Part shown: one piece after another, positions 35,858-44,316 of the stretch | Layout of the letters: the number at the start of each line of letters is the position of its first letter | Numbering within the stretch: position 1 is the first letter of the stretch | DNA from: Coprobacter secundus | GTDB taxonomy: Bacteria > Bacteroidota > Bacteroidia > Bacteroidales > Coprobacteraceae | Direction of reading: 5' to 3' | Assembly (NCBI GenBank): GCA_000803105.1 | Contig: JTDA01000005.1 | Location: 196,845-260,844, forward strand | Length of the DNA: 64,000 nt | Notes under the pieces: generated by a model | Seen by the model: the letters and a program-made list of their open reading frames with translations, nothing else | Databases searched by the model: none | What the model was told of the DNA's origin: nothing | Made by a program: the position numbers and the translations under genes

Positions 35858-37723
35858 CTATTCTTTTTTTAGTTCATCTATAGTTAAGTTGATTTGTTTT
35901 CCCATTTGTTGTTGACCTTTATAAGTGACAACTTTTAGCATAGAAGCATTCTTAGGTACAGAAAGGATTCCTGTATATAGGTTGGAATAGATGTCGGGAA
36001 TTGTATTGTCAAATGAATAAAAGATATCAAGTCCCTCAATCTCTGTTTTTAGTTCTATTTGCAGTTGGTTATTGCTATTCATAAAAGGCAGTATGATAGG
36101 ATCATAAAGACTGCGGGAATAGTTGACACCTAACTGGTCGAGATATGTAAATTGTTTTTCGACTCTTTGGGTGAAGAATTTCCAATTTCGGGAGCAAGTG
36201 TCATTCCATAATGTTTCTGAAATAGCCATTGCTCGGGGCCAAGTCATATATTCAACTTGCCGATAATGTGGTACTGATTCTGTCCAAAGATTTCCTTGTC
36301 CTCCCAAAATGAATGATGCGTCAATACTATCAGGTACAACTTGAAATTTGTAACAATCTTGTAATCTTAACATAGAGTAAGTGTTAGGTTCCACTGCTGG
36401 GTCTCCTTGGTATAGATCAAGATAGCAGTGTTCGAATGGTGTCATGATTACGTGATGTCCCTGTTGGGCAGCTTCTATTCCTCCTTTTACACCTTGCCAA
36501 GACATTACGATGGTTTCTGGGGCTAAACCTCCTTCGAGAATTTCATTCCAACCGATAACTTTTTTCCCTTTTCTTTGTATAGAGGAAGCTACCCTTTTTA
36601 TAAAATAACTTTGTAGTTGTTTTGTATCCTGAAGTTTCTCTATAGACATACGTTTTCGGCAATCGGGGCATTTTTCCCAAAAACCTTTATAGCATTCGTC
36701 TCCACCGATATGTATATATGATGAAGGGAATAAAGAGGCTATTTCACTGAATATAGAATCGAGTAAATCGTATGTTTTATCTTTTCCGGCACATAGAGAG
36801 TTTTCTTCTTTAGTATAAAAAGTATTGCCTACGTTTATATGGAAGGGACCTCCAGTACATGATACTTGGGGATATGATGTAAGAAATGCCATACTATGCC
36901 CCGGGACATCTATTTCTGGTACAACAGTGATAAAACGTTTACGGGCGTATTCTATCACCTCCCGTATATCTTCTTGTGTGTAAAAACCTCCATAGGAAAG
37001 TGTGTCTGTTGCTGATTGGGGTTCTCTTTCCCACCAGTTTCCAACACGGGGGGCACGCCAAGCGCCGACATCTGTAAGGCGAGGAAGAGATTTTATTTCA
37101 ATGCGCCATCCTTGGTCATCGGTCAAATGCCAGTGAAAAACGTTGAATTTATATTCTGCCATTAAATCAATATATTTTTTCACCTCTTGCTTTGTGAAGA
37201 AATGACGACTTACATCAAGCATTAAACCTCTCCAGGCAAAACGTGGTTTATCATTTATTTCAATACAACTAATTTTCCATAAAGTATTTTTATCAAGTTT
37301 GGAAGATGTATTTATGGGAATCAATTGAAGTAATGATTGTATGCCATTAAAGATACCATGATGAGTATTTGCATGGATTCTTACTTTATCAGGTGTTACT
37401 GAAACGTGATATCCTTCTTGTTCTAAGTCTGGTTTTTCTGTAAGTTCAAAAATAATTTCTCCGGAGGATTTTATCGGGAGTTCGAATCCTGTGGTACGTG
37501 AGAGTTTTTCATTGAAATATTGGGCTAATGAAACCATATTTGAATCAGATGTTTCGATGCCGATTGTAGTATTTTTGCTGATATCAAAGTCTCCGGGTCG
37601 AGATTCGTAATAGTTGGGTAAAGGTATAATGCGTATTGTTTCATCTTTTAGATTTTCTTTTGATGTACAACAATAAAAGATCAATAAAAGGGATAGCAGA
37701 GATAAGATTTTTTTTATATCCAT
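35858..37723 (-). CDS. GH20 beta-N-acetylhexosaminidase lipoprotein
   Basis: 621 aa. Lipoprotein-like start (LLLIFYCCTSKEN). GH20b N-terminal domain about 30-150. Catalytic TIM barrel about 158-510, with RGLMLDVSRHFF, WHLTDDQGWR, PEIDVPGHS and the catalytic pair Asp342-Glu343 in HIGGDECYKGFW. C-terminal Fn3-like chitobiase/hexosaminidase domain about 555-621. It removes terminal beta-GlcNAc or beta-GalNAc by substrate-assisted catalysis, in the periplasm or at the surface. It follows the DUF4838 gene by 8 nt and precedes SusC, placing it in the PUL. Confidence 0.95.
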   Translation of the reverse strand: MDIKKILSLLSLLLIFYCCTSKENLKDETIRIIPLPNYYESRPGDFDISKNTTIGIETSDSNMVSLAQYFNEKLSRTTGFELPIKSSGEIIFELTEKPDLEQEGYHVSVTPDKVRIHANTHHGIFNGIQSLLQLIPINTSSKLDKNTLWKISCIEINDKPRFAWRGLMLDVSRHFFTKQEVKKYIDLMAEYKFNVFHWHLTDDQGWRIEIKSLPRLTDVGAWRAPRVGNWWEREPQSATDTLSYGGFYTQEDIREVIEYARKRFITVVPEIDVPGHSMAFLTSYPQVSCTGGPFHINVGNTFYTKEENSLCAGKDKTYDLLDSIFSEIASLFPSSYIHIGGDECYKGFWEKCPDCRKRMSIEKLQDTKQLQSYFIKRVASSIQRKGKKVIGWNEILEGGLAPETIVMSWQGVKGGIEAAQQGHHVIMTPFEHCYLDLYQGDPAVEPNTYSMLRLQDCYKFQVVPDSIDASFILGGQGNLWTESVPHYRQVEYMTWPRAMAISETLWNDTCSRNWKFFTQRVEKQFTYLDQLGVNYSRSLYDPIILPFMNSNNQLQIELKTEIEGLDIFYSFDNTIPDIYSNLYTGILSVPKNASMLKVVTYKGQQQMGKQINLTIDELKKE

Positions 37724-37731
37724 AATTTGTT

Positions 37732-39609
37732 CTATTTTTCAGTGGCTAACAGATATTTTTCTTTTCCGGCTTTCATATATTCCCATATGCCGTTGGACCA
37801 AGATTCTACTCTGGCTTTTTCAATAGGAGTAGATGCTGCTTGCAAAGCATCATTAATGTGTTTGCCGAGTTCTTCCATGACTGTATCGGTTCCTAAATAT
37901 TTCCAAGCGATTTCTTCTGTTTGGTGAAATTGGGCGTCTTTTGTTTGTATATTGGATGGATAGTTGTTTGGGTTGGAGTATATCGATTCGATTTTACGAT
38001 AGAAATTTTGCATTGGTTGTGCGGCATTGCCGAAGTAAGAAGTGAAAAATTCATTAATTATTTTATCGGCGTCAGCAGTGGCATCATCGTATAATTTCAT
38101 TGTTGTGTAAAAATCGAGTTGTTCGCCTATGCCACATAAAAATATGCCTTGTACTCCATCCTGAACATACATTTTTATCTGTTCTGATACTTCGTGGATA
38201 TTGAATCCGGGGAATACATTGAAATTTTGTATCAGACCTCTTTCTGTCGGGAAACAGAGATAATTCCATAAATAGATTGGGCGTCCGCTTTTTTTACTTT
38301 CAGTAATCCATTCTTTGTAAAAGTCTGTTTCGTTTTCCTTCATTTTGGGTGCCCAATAGTTTCGAGGATGTAAGCAAGGTGCTACTGAGATGTTGTCTTC
38401 GAGAGTGATGTTTTTAGGTAAGTAAGCGTATACATGATAAGCCAAAGCTGCAATTTTTTTATCTGGATGAGTTTTTTTGACTTCTTTAGCCACATTATTT
38501 ACAAATGTCCATAAATAGTGGGAAGCTGTTCCACAATTAAAATGTTCCCCTCGGATGTTGTTTTTATCGATTTCAAGTTGTTTTTTACATTCAGGGCATT
38601 GACACCAATTGGCATTATCGAGTGGTACTACAGCAAAATAGTCACCTAAAGCAATTTGATTTCCTTTTAACGGTTTACCATCAAAGTAGTCTCGTGCATC
38701 TTGAGCTACTTGTTGGATGAATGCTTTATTGGTATAACAAAATTGTCGTTCGTGTGCACCTCCAGTACGACCTTGTGCAAAGTATTCGGGATGGTATGAT
38801 TCGAATAATTCGGGATACTTTGGATTTTTTTTCAAAAAACGGTCTTGATAGCTTGAGAATGCATGATTTGCAGCCCATTTTTCACCACCGAATTTTATTC
38901 TCCTTAAAAAAAGTTGGAACATTTCTCCAGAAGAGTTGAAATATTGGTCTTTCATCATTGGCCATTCGAAAGAATATGTACCGACTCTATATTTTAAATC
39001 GGGAGTACGTCTTATTTCGGTAAGAGGAAATTGTATTTTGGCTTTTTGAGGTATAACAATATTTAATGGATGAGGACCGTAGAAGCGGATTCCTATGAAT
39101 TTCTCAAGAAAATCATATACAGCATAACAGGTACCTTGTGCATCATATATTGAAGGTAATGTAATTTCTTTATGTCCTATAGAGTCATTGATTAGTTGAG
39201 AATAATTTATTTTTAAACGATCATTGGAGATAGTAGTTCCGTTATTATCGCGTCCGTTGTCATGTTTCTTATTCTCATCTTGCCCTGCAAGAATTATTTT
39301 TTCGGAAGTGATTTTGATAAGATATTCCTGTGCTTTGAACTGGATTGAGTCGAGTTCGGGAGTATATGGGCTTTTCCCTATGCAGAATAGTTTAGCATGT
39401 TTTGATGGGACACTTTTTACAATAGGTAATGTGATTCCTGATGATTCTTGTATAAAGTGTTGTAATTCATGAGCAGCCAAGATTGCTGCATTGGAAGCAT
39501 GTTGGTCAATGACTATAAATGTATTCCCGTTTTCGATATAAAAGTTGGAAGAAGATGTACATGCGTATGAAAATATCAGAATACCGATGTACAATAGAAA
39601 ATTTTTCAT
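37732..39609 (-). CDS. DUF4838 domain lipoprotein (putative glycoside hydrolase)
   Basis: 625 aa with a lipobox (FSYACTSSS). N-terminal region (about 25-150) resembles the non-catalytic GH67-like N-terminal domain (ILAAHELQHFIQESSGITLPIV). The large central part (about 170-520) matches the DUF4838 pattern, with YDFLEKFIGIRFYGP, WAANHAFSSYQDRF, DNANWCQCPECKKQL and YHVYAYLPKN. DUF4838 proteins occur in PULs and are thought to be glycoside hydrolases related to alpha-glucuronidases or hexosaminidases, but activity is poorly defined. Cysteines in WCQCPEC may bind a metal. It is the first enzyme gene after the sigma/anti-sigma pair. Confidence 0.8.
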   Translation of the reverse strand: MKNFLLYIGILIFSYACTSSSNFYIENGNTFIVIDQHASNAAILAAHELQHFIQESSGITLPIVKSVPSKHAKLFCIGKSPYTPELDSIQFKAQEYLIKITSEKIILAGQDENKKHDNGRDNNGTTISNDRLKINYSQLINDSIGHKEITLPSIYDAQGTCYAVYDFLEKFIGIRFYGPHPLNIVIPQKAKIQFPLTEIRRTPDLKYRVGTYSFEWPMMKDQYFNSSGEMFQLFLRRIKFGGEKWAANHAFSSYQDRFLKKNPKYPELFESYHPEYFAQGRTGGAHERQFCYTNKAFIQQVAQDARDYFDGKPLKGNQIALGDYFAVVPLDNANWCQCPECKKQLEIDKNNIRGEHFNCGTASHYLWTFVNNVAKEVKKTHPDKKIAALAYHVYAYLPKNITLEDNISVAPCLHPRNYWAPKMKENETDFYKEWITESKKSGRPIYLWNYLCFPTERGLIQNFNVFPGFNIHEVSEQIKMYVQDGVQGIFLCGIGEQLDFYTTMKLYDDATADADKIINEFFTSYFGNAAQPMQNFYRKIESIYSNPNNYPSNIQTKDAQFHQTEEIAWKYLGTDTVMEELGKHINDALQAASTPIEKARVESWSNGIWEYMKAGKEKYLLATEK

Positions 39610-39771
39610 AATACTTGTTTGTTTTGATGATTAAAAAGCACAATAACAGTTTGATGAAGCTTTTGGACAGGTATATTTACATAAGAAATTTCTTTTATAA
39701 ATTACCTTTTTTAAAACCTCTTCTAAATCTGGTTTGTAAGTTTTTTTAATTTTTGAACGGCATAGAATGGA

Positions 39772-39779
39772 CAAAGCTA
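39772..39779 (-). promoter_or_regulatory. Candidate -7 box upstream of the PUL enzyme genes
   Basis: The minus strand reads TAGCTTTG, a TAnnTTTG match 163 nt upstream of the DUF4838 start. A small hairpin (GGCTTAT/ATAAGCC, 39787-39804) lies just upstream. An ECF-type promoter may be used instead and I cannot recognise one. Confidence 0.35.
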
Positions 39780-39835
39780 ACGCTAAGGCTTATTATTATA
39801 AGCCATAATCAGTGTTCTTCATAATTGTTTTGTTT

Positions 39836-40807
39836 TTAGATTATATATATGTTATTATTTTCGATTTTATATTTTAAATTATAATGCATGCGCAAAATAT
39901 TCATCATTTCTTGTATTGTCAGAGCTTTAAATTTTCCTGTAAATTGGTCGTTTATGATATTATTTTTATCATAGTGGATTGTGACTCCATACCAACGTTC
40001 CATTTTATGGAATACTTCTTCAAGAGATTCTGCTTTAAAAATCAATATTCCATTTTTCCAAGCTAATTCATATTCTTCGTCAGTTAAATATATATTTCCC
40101 TTTTTATTACTTTTGGAATATACAAATTTTTGAGATGGGGTCAGATAAATAGGTTGTGATTGGGCATCATTTAGTGTAAGTTTTACTTTGCCTTCTATTA
40201 GAGTAGTCTCGGCAATATTTTCGTCATTGTAAATGGATACATTAAATGAAGTTCCCAAAACTTCTATATTGAAAACGGATGTTTTTACAATGAAGGGTTT
40301 GTCTTTATTGGGGATGACATCAAAAAAGGCTTCACCTTCGAGAGTAACTTCTCGTACGTTTCCATTATATTCAGAATTGTATGATAGTTTTGATCCGCTA
40401 TTTAAGTGGACACTTGTACCGTCAGGCAAAGTGAATTCCGCTTTTTGACCATTATTAGAAGTAATAATGTTGGGCTTTTGCTTGTATTTATCGGCCTGAA
40501 AATAGAAATATGTGGTTGAGAAAATAAATATAGGTAATAATATGGTAGCAGCGAGAGCTGCAAATTTTTGTATACGCTTACGGTAGTTTGCCTTTTTGAT
40601 TTGTTGCCAAATTTCGTTACGTAGAGTTTCTTTAGTAAATGAAGATATGGTATAAATATTTGTATCTTTATGATAACATGTATCTATCATTTCGAGGAGT
40701 TTTTTATCTTCTCCAGTTATAACTATTTGTTTGAGTTCGTTATATTCAAGTTCATTAATTGAGCCTTGGATATATTTTTCGAGTATGTTTTTTTCTTGTT
40801 CTTTCAT
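39836..40807 (-). CDS. FecR-family anti-sigma factor
   Basis: 323 aa from the MKEQEKN start; the reading frame is open 60 nt further upstream, but that extension has no anti-sigma-like sequence. The N-terminal cytoplasmic region (about 1-75) is the anti-sigma part. A single membrane segment (about 80-105, FAALAATILLPIFIFSTTYFYF) is followed by the periplasmic FecR domain (about 115-215, AEFTLPDGTSVHLNSGSKLSY, ALEGEAFFDV-like residues) and a C-terminal DUF4974 domain (about 255-323, FKAESLEEVFHKMERWYGV) that contacts SusC STN domains. It holds the adjacent ECF sigma factor until the transporter signals ligand. Confidence 0.93.
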   Translation of the reverse strand: MKEQEKNILEKYIQGSINELEYNELKQIVITGEDKKLLEMIDTCYHKDTNIYTISSFTKETLRNEIWQQIKKANYRKRIQKFAALAATILLPIFIFSTTYFYFQADKYKQKPNIITSNNGQKAEFTLPDGTSVHLNSGSKLSYNSEYNGNVREVTLEGEAFFDVIPNKDKPFIVKTSVFNIEVLGTSFNVSIYNDENIAETTLIEGKVKLTLNDAQSQPIYLTPSQKFVYSKSNKKGNIYLTDEEYELAWKNGILIFKAESLEEVFHKMERWYGVTIHYDKNNIINDQFTGKFKALTIQEMMNILRMHYNLKYKIENNNIYII

Positions 40808-40892
40808 ATTGAACATTGACTCTGTTTGTTTATAAAGCAATACACAGAATGTAATGTTGTGTAACACGTGTGTATGTAATTATTAACTTTGT

Positions 40893-41504
40893 TTAGTATT
40901 TGGGTCCATTCATGTAAATAAAAATAAAACATAGACCTATTTTTATGAGCTCTTCTTTTAAAACTTTGAGTGCACAACTTAATTGATTTCTTACCGATTG
41001 TTCGGAAATATGTAAACGAGAGGCTATTTCTTGGTTTGATAAATTTTTTTCTTTACTCATTTCAAATATTTCTTTTTGTCGATGGCTTAATTTTTCTTTG
41101 GCTTGTATTATTTTATCGTTTAATTCTTTGAATGCAATATCATTTTCTGTTGTGTTTTCGGAGTAGGAGATACTGTTAAAATGAGCAGTGTATTCGTCAT
41201 AGGAACATGATGAAATTTGTTTTCTAAGACTATTTAAAAAATTGTTTTTAGCAATAGTAAAAAGGAGAGAATGAAATGAATAGTCAGGCGATATATGTTC
41301 TCGAATTTGCCATACTTTCAAAAATACTTCTTGAACTATTTCTTCTGCCATATCGGAAGAATGTGTGAGGTTATATGCAAATCCATATAATCTGTTTACA
41401 TAGAGATTATATAGTTTATTAAAATCAGAATATGAACCTTTTTGTAGATTTTTAATGTAATCTTCATCCATATATATTGAGGACTGTTTTTTCTTGGCTG
41501 ACAT
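40893..41504 (-). CDS. ECF RNA polymerase sigma factor of the PUL
   Basis: 203 aa. Sigma-70 region 2 about 25-95 (FNKLYNLYVNRLYGFAYNLTHSSDMAEEIVQEVFLKVW) and region 4 about 130-185 (LSHRQKEIFEMSKEKNLSNQEIASRLHISEQSVRNQL, with a helix-turn-helix). There is no region 1 or 3, as expected for an ECF factor. It should drive the downstream PUL once released by the FecR protein. The start codon is in doubt: a TATCTTTG box at 41520-41513 puts the transcript start only a few nt before the ATG at 41504, so the mRNA is near-leaderless or translation begins at Met12 (41471). The C-terminal extension after region 4 is hydrophobic. Confidence 0.93.
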   Translation of the reverse strand: MSAKKKQSSIYMDEDYIKNLQKGSYSDFNKLYNLYVNRLYGFAYNLTHSSDMAEEIVQEVFLKVWQIREHISPDYSFHSLLFTIAKNNFLNSLRKQISSCSYDEYTAHFNSISYSENTTENDIAFKELNDKIIQAKEKLSHRQKEIFEMSKEKNLSNQEIASRLHISEQSVRNQLSCALKVLKEELIKIGLCFIFIYMNGPKY

Positions 41505-41512
41505 GATTTGAA

Positions 41513-41520
41513 CAAAGATA
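41513..41520 (-). promoter_or_regulatory. -7 promoter box of the ECF sigma gene
   Basis: The minus strand reads TATCTTTG, a perfect match to TAnnTTTG, 8 nt upstream of the annotated ATG. The 240 nt to its right (41521-41761) are very AT-rich and hold no gene. Confidence 0.45.
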
Positions 41521-41761
41521 TAAATATATATTATAAAATATTGAAATGTAGTAAAAAATATTAGAAAATTAGAGATATTTTTTATTCTATATATTCTATT
41601 TTATGAAATTGTTGTATTAAAAAAGAAGATAGAATAATAGTACGAATTTATAAGAGACTGTTGTTAATGTATGTCTTGAAGAATGAGCCGGATAAGTGAA
41701 ATTATTGACTTATATATGGCAATTGCTAAGATCCCGAAAGCCAAATTTCAGAAAAAAAATG

Positions 41762-41790
41762 TTGTAAAACTCAATTATTAGTTATCTTTG
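41762..41790 (+). promoter_or_regulatory. Promoter of the cobalamin riboswitch transcript
   Basis: TTG at 41762-41764, an 18-nt spacer, and TATCTTTG at 41783-41790, giving both elements of a Bacteroidota housekeeping promoter immediately before the aptamer. Confidence 0.65.
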
Positions 41791-41794
41791 TAGC

Positions 41795-41975
41795 CCGAAT
41801 TTGGTTTGGATTTGATAAATTTTATTTTTTAAATCCAATGAAAAGGGAATCGGGTGAAATTCCCGGACAGTCCCGCTGCTGTGAAGCTCTATAGAAGTTC
41901 AAGATTATGAAGTCACTGGCATCTTGTTGGGAAGGCGTCTTGAATTGGAGTCAGTCAGAAGACCTGCATGTTCGG
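41795..41975 (+). promoter_or_regulatory. Cobalamin (adenosylcobalamin-type) riboswitch aptamer
   Basis: All conserved blocks of the cobalamin aptamer are present in order: a GGGAATCGGGTGAAATTCCC-type block with GACAGTCCCGC and CTGTGA (41844-41884), GTCACTGG (41912-41919), TTGGGAAGGCG (41927-41937), and the B12 box GTCAGTCAGAAGACCTGC (41949-41966). The P1 stem closes with CCGAA (41795-41799) and TTCGG (41971-41975). Such switches usually repress B12 uptake or synthesis genes, or B12-independent isozymes, when cobalamin is bound. Here the transcript leads into a small ORF and acyl-CoA carboxylase genes, an uncommon target. Confidence 0.95.
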
Positions 41976-41978
41976 TTG

Positions 41979-42009
41979 TGATTTTAATTATTATTTAATT
42001 GTAAAATCA
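41979..42009 (+). other. Hairpin in riboswitch expression platform
   Basis: TGATTTTA (41979-41986) pairs with TAAAATCA (42002-42009), 3 nt past aptamer closure. There is no T-run, so control is more likely through translation initiation at the ATG at 42045 than through termination here. Confidence 0.5.
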
Positions 42010-42044
42010 ACAGTTCTTATATTCTCGTGGGATAGAATTGGGAA

Positions 42045-42236
42045 ATGAAAATTGTGAATAAGATACTATTATATGTCGGGTTTTCGTCCTGTGTGATGAT
42101 GCATAATGCTATGACGTGTATCATCAGCAGTCAGATAGAGGGTGTACTTCCCTCTTTCTTTATAATTTCTATGCCACGGAATCACAAATTTTATAATAAC
42201 GGTCTGAAACGGTGTAAATGCTGTGTTCAGAGTTGA
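42045..42236 (+). CDS. Small unrecognised ORF under the cobalamin riboswitch
   Basis: 63 aa. Starts MKIVNKILLYVGFSSC, a basic then hydrophobic N-terminus that looks like a signal or membrane segment; the C-terminal part (RNHKFYNNGLKRCKCC) is basic and cysteine-rich. I do not recognise it. It begins 69 nt after the aptamer and ends 33 nt before the biotin carboxylase start. A hairpin AGAGGG/CCCTCT (42137-42155) followed by a T-rich run lies inside it and could be an internal attenuator, in which case the ORF may be only a leader. Either a true small protein, a leader peptide, or a remnant of a former riboswitch-controlled gene. Confidence 0.35.
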   Translation: MKIVNKILLYVGFSSCVMMHNAMTCIISSQIEGVLPSFFIISMPRNHKFYNNGLKRCKCCVQS

Positions 42237-42269
42237 TATAGAAATAATAAATCCTAAATTAGGAATAGA

Positions 42270-43781
42270 ATGATAAAGAAAATATTAGTTGCTAATCGGG
42301 GTGAAATTGCGGTACGAGTGATGCGCTCATGCAAAGAAATGGAGATAAAAACCATTGCTGTTTTTTCTGAAGCTGATAGAACTGCACGTCATGTTTTCTA
42401 TGCTGACGAAGCGTATTGCATCGGTCCGGCAGCATCAAAAGAGAGTTATCTGAATATCGAGAAGATTATAAATGTCGCTAAAGAGCATGGAGCTGATGCC
42501 ATTCATCCAGGATATGGTTTTCTTTCAGAAAATGCTGCTTTCGCCCGTCGGTGTAGAGAAGAAGGAATTATTTTTATAGGTCCTGAACCGGAGACGATGG
42601 AAGTTATGGGTGATAAGATATCTGCCCGTTTACGGATGATAGAAGCTGGAGTTCCGGTAGTTCCTGGGACACAGGAAAATCTGAGAAATGTCGAAGAGGC
42701 GATAGAGTTATGTAATAAAATAGGTTATCCTGTTATGTTAAAAGCTTCTTCTGGAGGAGGAGGGAAAGGAATGCGCCTTATACATAACGAAAGTGAAGTA
42801 GCAGAGGCATATAATAATGCTAAATCTGAAGCCCTTTCGTCGTTTGGAGATGATACGGCTTATCTTGAGAAATATGTAGAGGAACCTCATCATATTGAGT
42901 TTCAGATATTAGGTGATACCCATGGTAATGTAATACATTTGTGTGAGAGGGAATGTTCGGTACAGAGACGTCATCAGAAAATAGTAGAAGAAAGTCCATC
43001 ATCGTTTATCACCGAAGAGTTACGGAAGGATATGGGTGAAAAAGCAGTTGCTGCGGCAAAGGCTGTAAATTATATAGGTGCTGGTACTATAGAATTTTTA
43101 GTGGACAAGCATCGTAATTACTATTTTTTGGAGATGAATACCCGTTTGCAGGTAGAGCACCCGATTACAGAAGAGGTATTAGGGGTGGATTTGGTGAAAG
43201 AACAAATACATATTGCTAATGGAAAGTCCTTACATCTGAAACAAAGTGACATTATGCAACGTGGACATGCTATTGAGTGTCGAATTTGTGCAGAAGATAC
43301 CGATTTTAACTTTATGCCATCTCCCGGTATTATTCGTCAGATAACAGAACCAAATGGGATAGGAGTTCGTATTGATAGTTATGTATATGAAGGTTATGAA
43401 ATTCCGGTACATTATGACCCGATGATTGGTAAACTTATAGTTTGGGCTACTTGTCGTAAATATGCAATCGAACGGATGCGACGAGTGCTTTATGAGTATA
43501 AAATAACGGGGGTAAAAAACAATATTCCGTATTTACGCCGTATTATGGATACCCCTGATTTTGTACAAGGTGGCTATGATACACATTTTATAGAAAAAAA
43601 TGCAGAGTTTTTATTACATGGAGTTTCGGGTAATGAAGAAAAATCTGAAAATATAGCGATGATAGCAGCGTATATTGACTATTTGATGAATTTGGAGGAG
43701 AATACGTCTACTACAGTTGATAATCGTCCTATTAGTCGATGGAAAGCATTTGGTATGCATAAGGGGGTATTAAGAATTTAA
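42270..43781 (+). CDS. accC: Biotin carboxylase subunit of an acyl-CoA carboxylase
   Basis: 503 aa, normal for AccC-type subunits. Biotin-carboxylase N-terminal domain (1-110, ILVANRGEIAVRVMRSC), ATP-grasp domain (about 115-320, glycine-rich KASSGGGGKGMRL, ECSVQRRHQK, EMNTRLQVEHP) and C-terminal domain (about 335-450, RGHAIECRICAED). It carboxylates biotin on the carrier protein with bicarbonate and ATP. It is followed by the carrier (11-nt gap) and the carboxyltransferase, so this complex is an acyl-CoA (likely propionyl-CoA) carboxylase rather than acetyl-CoA carboxylase alone. Downstream of the cobalamin riboswitch. Confidence 0.93.
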   Translation: MIKKILVANRGEIAVRVMRSCKEMEIKTIAVFSEADRTARHVFYADEAYCIGPAASKESYLNIEKIINVAKEHGADAIHPGYGFLSENAAFARRCREEGIIFIGPEPETMEVMGDKISARLRMIEAGVPVVPGTQENLRNVEEAIELCNKIGYPVMLKASSGGGGKGMRLIHNESEVAEAYNNAKSEALSSFGDDTAYLEKYVEEPHHIEFQILGDTHGNVIHLCERECSVQRRHQKIVEESPSSFITEELRKDMGEKAVAAAKAVNYIGAGTIEFLVDKHRNYYFLEMNTRLQVEHPITEEVLGVDLVKEQIHIANGKSLHLKQSDIMQRGHAIECRICAEDTDFNFMPSPGIIRQITEPNGIGVRIDSYVYEGYEIPVHYDPMIGKLIVWATCRKYAIERMRRVLYEYKITGVKNNIPYLRRIMDTPDFVQGGYDTHFIEKNAEFLLHGVSGNEEKSENIAMIAAYIDYLMNLEENTSTTVDNRPISRWKAFGMHKGVLRI

Positions 43782-43792
43782 TCCAGAAAGTA

Positions 43793-44314
43793 ATGGAGGT
43801 ACATATAGGTAAACGAATAGCTGAGATTGAACTCGTAAGTAAAGATGGTAATAAAGTGCAATTGACTATCGATGGCAAATCATATGAAGTAGATGTGGTT
43901 ATGGCAGAGAATGGAATATGTTCTATATTGCATGATGGACAATCTTATAATGCGGAGCTGATAAAGTCCGAAGGGGGGAAAAATTACCGAGTAAATACTC
44001 ATTTTTCATCTTATTCTATTGATATTGTTGATTCTCAAGCTAAATATCTTCGTACTCGAAAGAAAGAGGAGGATAAACAAGACGATAAGATTGTGTCTCC
44101 TATGCCGGGAAAAATTGTAAGTATACTTGTAAAAGAAGGAGATAAACTTTCGGCAGGAGATACAGTATTAGTCATTGAAGCTATGAAAATGCAGAGCAAT
44201 TTTAAAGTTACATCTGATTGTTCAGTAAAAGAAATCTTGGTAAAAGAAGGGGACTCTGTAGTGAATGACCAAGTGTTAGTTAAACTGGAGTTAAGTTCAA
44301 CAGAAGAAATGTAA
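43793..44314 (+). CDS. Biotin carboxyl carrier protein
   Basis: 173 aa. The C-terminal 75 residues are a biotinyl domain: VSPMPGKIVSILVKEGD, then VIEAMKM with the biotinylated Lys132, then VVNDQVLVKLEL. The N-terminal 90 residues form a separate small beta domain linked by a charged hinge (RTRKKEEDKQDDK). It ferries carboxybiotin between the flanking biotin carboxylase and carboxyltransferase, and its stop is 2 nt before the carboxyltransferase start. Confidence 0.92.
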   Translation: MEVHIGKRIAEIELVSKDGNKVQLTIDGKSYEVDVVMAENGICSILHDGQSYNAELIKSEGGKNYRVNTHFSSYSIDIVDSQAKYLRTRKKEEDKQDDKIVSPMPGKIVSILVKEGDKLSAGDTVLVIEAMKMQSNFKVTSDCSVKEILVKEGDSVVNDQVLVKLELSSTEEM

Positions 44315-44316
44315 AT

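Noticed and set aside
41521..41761. Very AT-rich stretch between sigma gene and riboswitch as a replication origin or att site
   Set aside because: No DnaA-box cluster, iterons or direct repeats seen; ordinary divergent promoter region.
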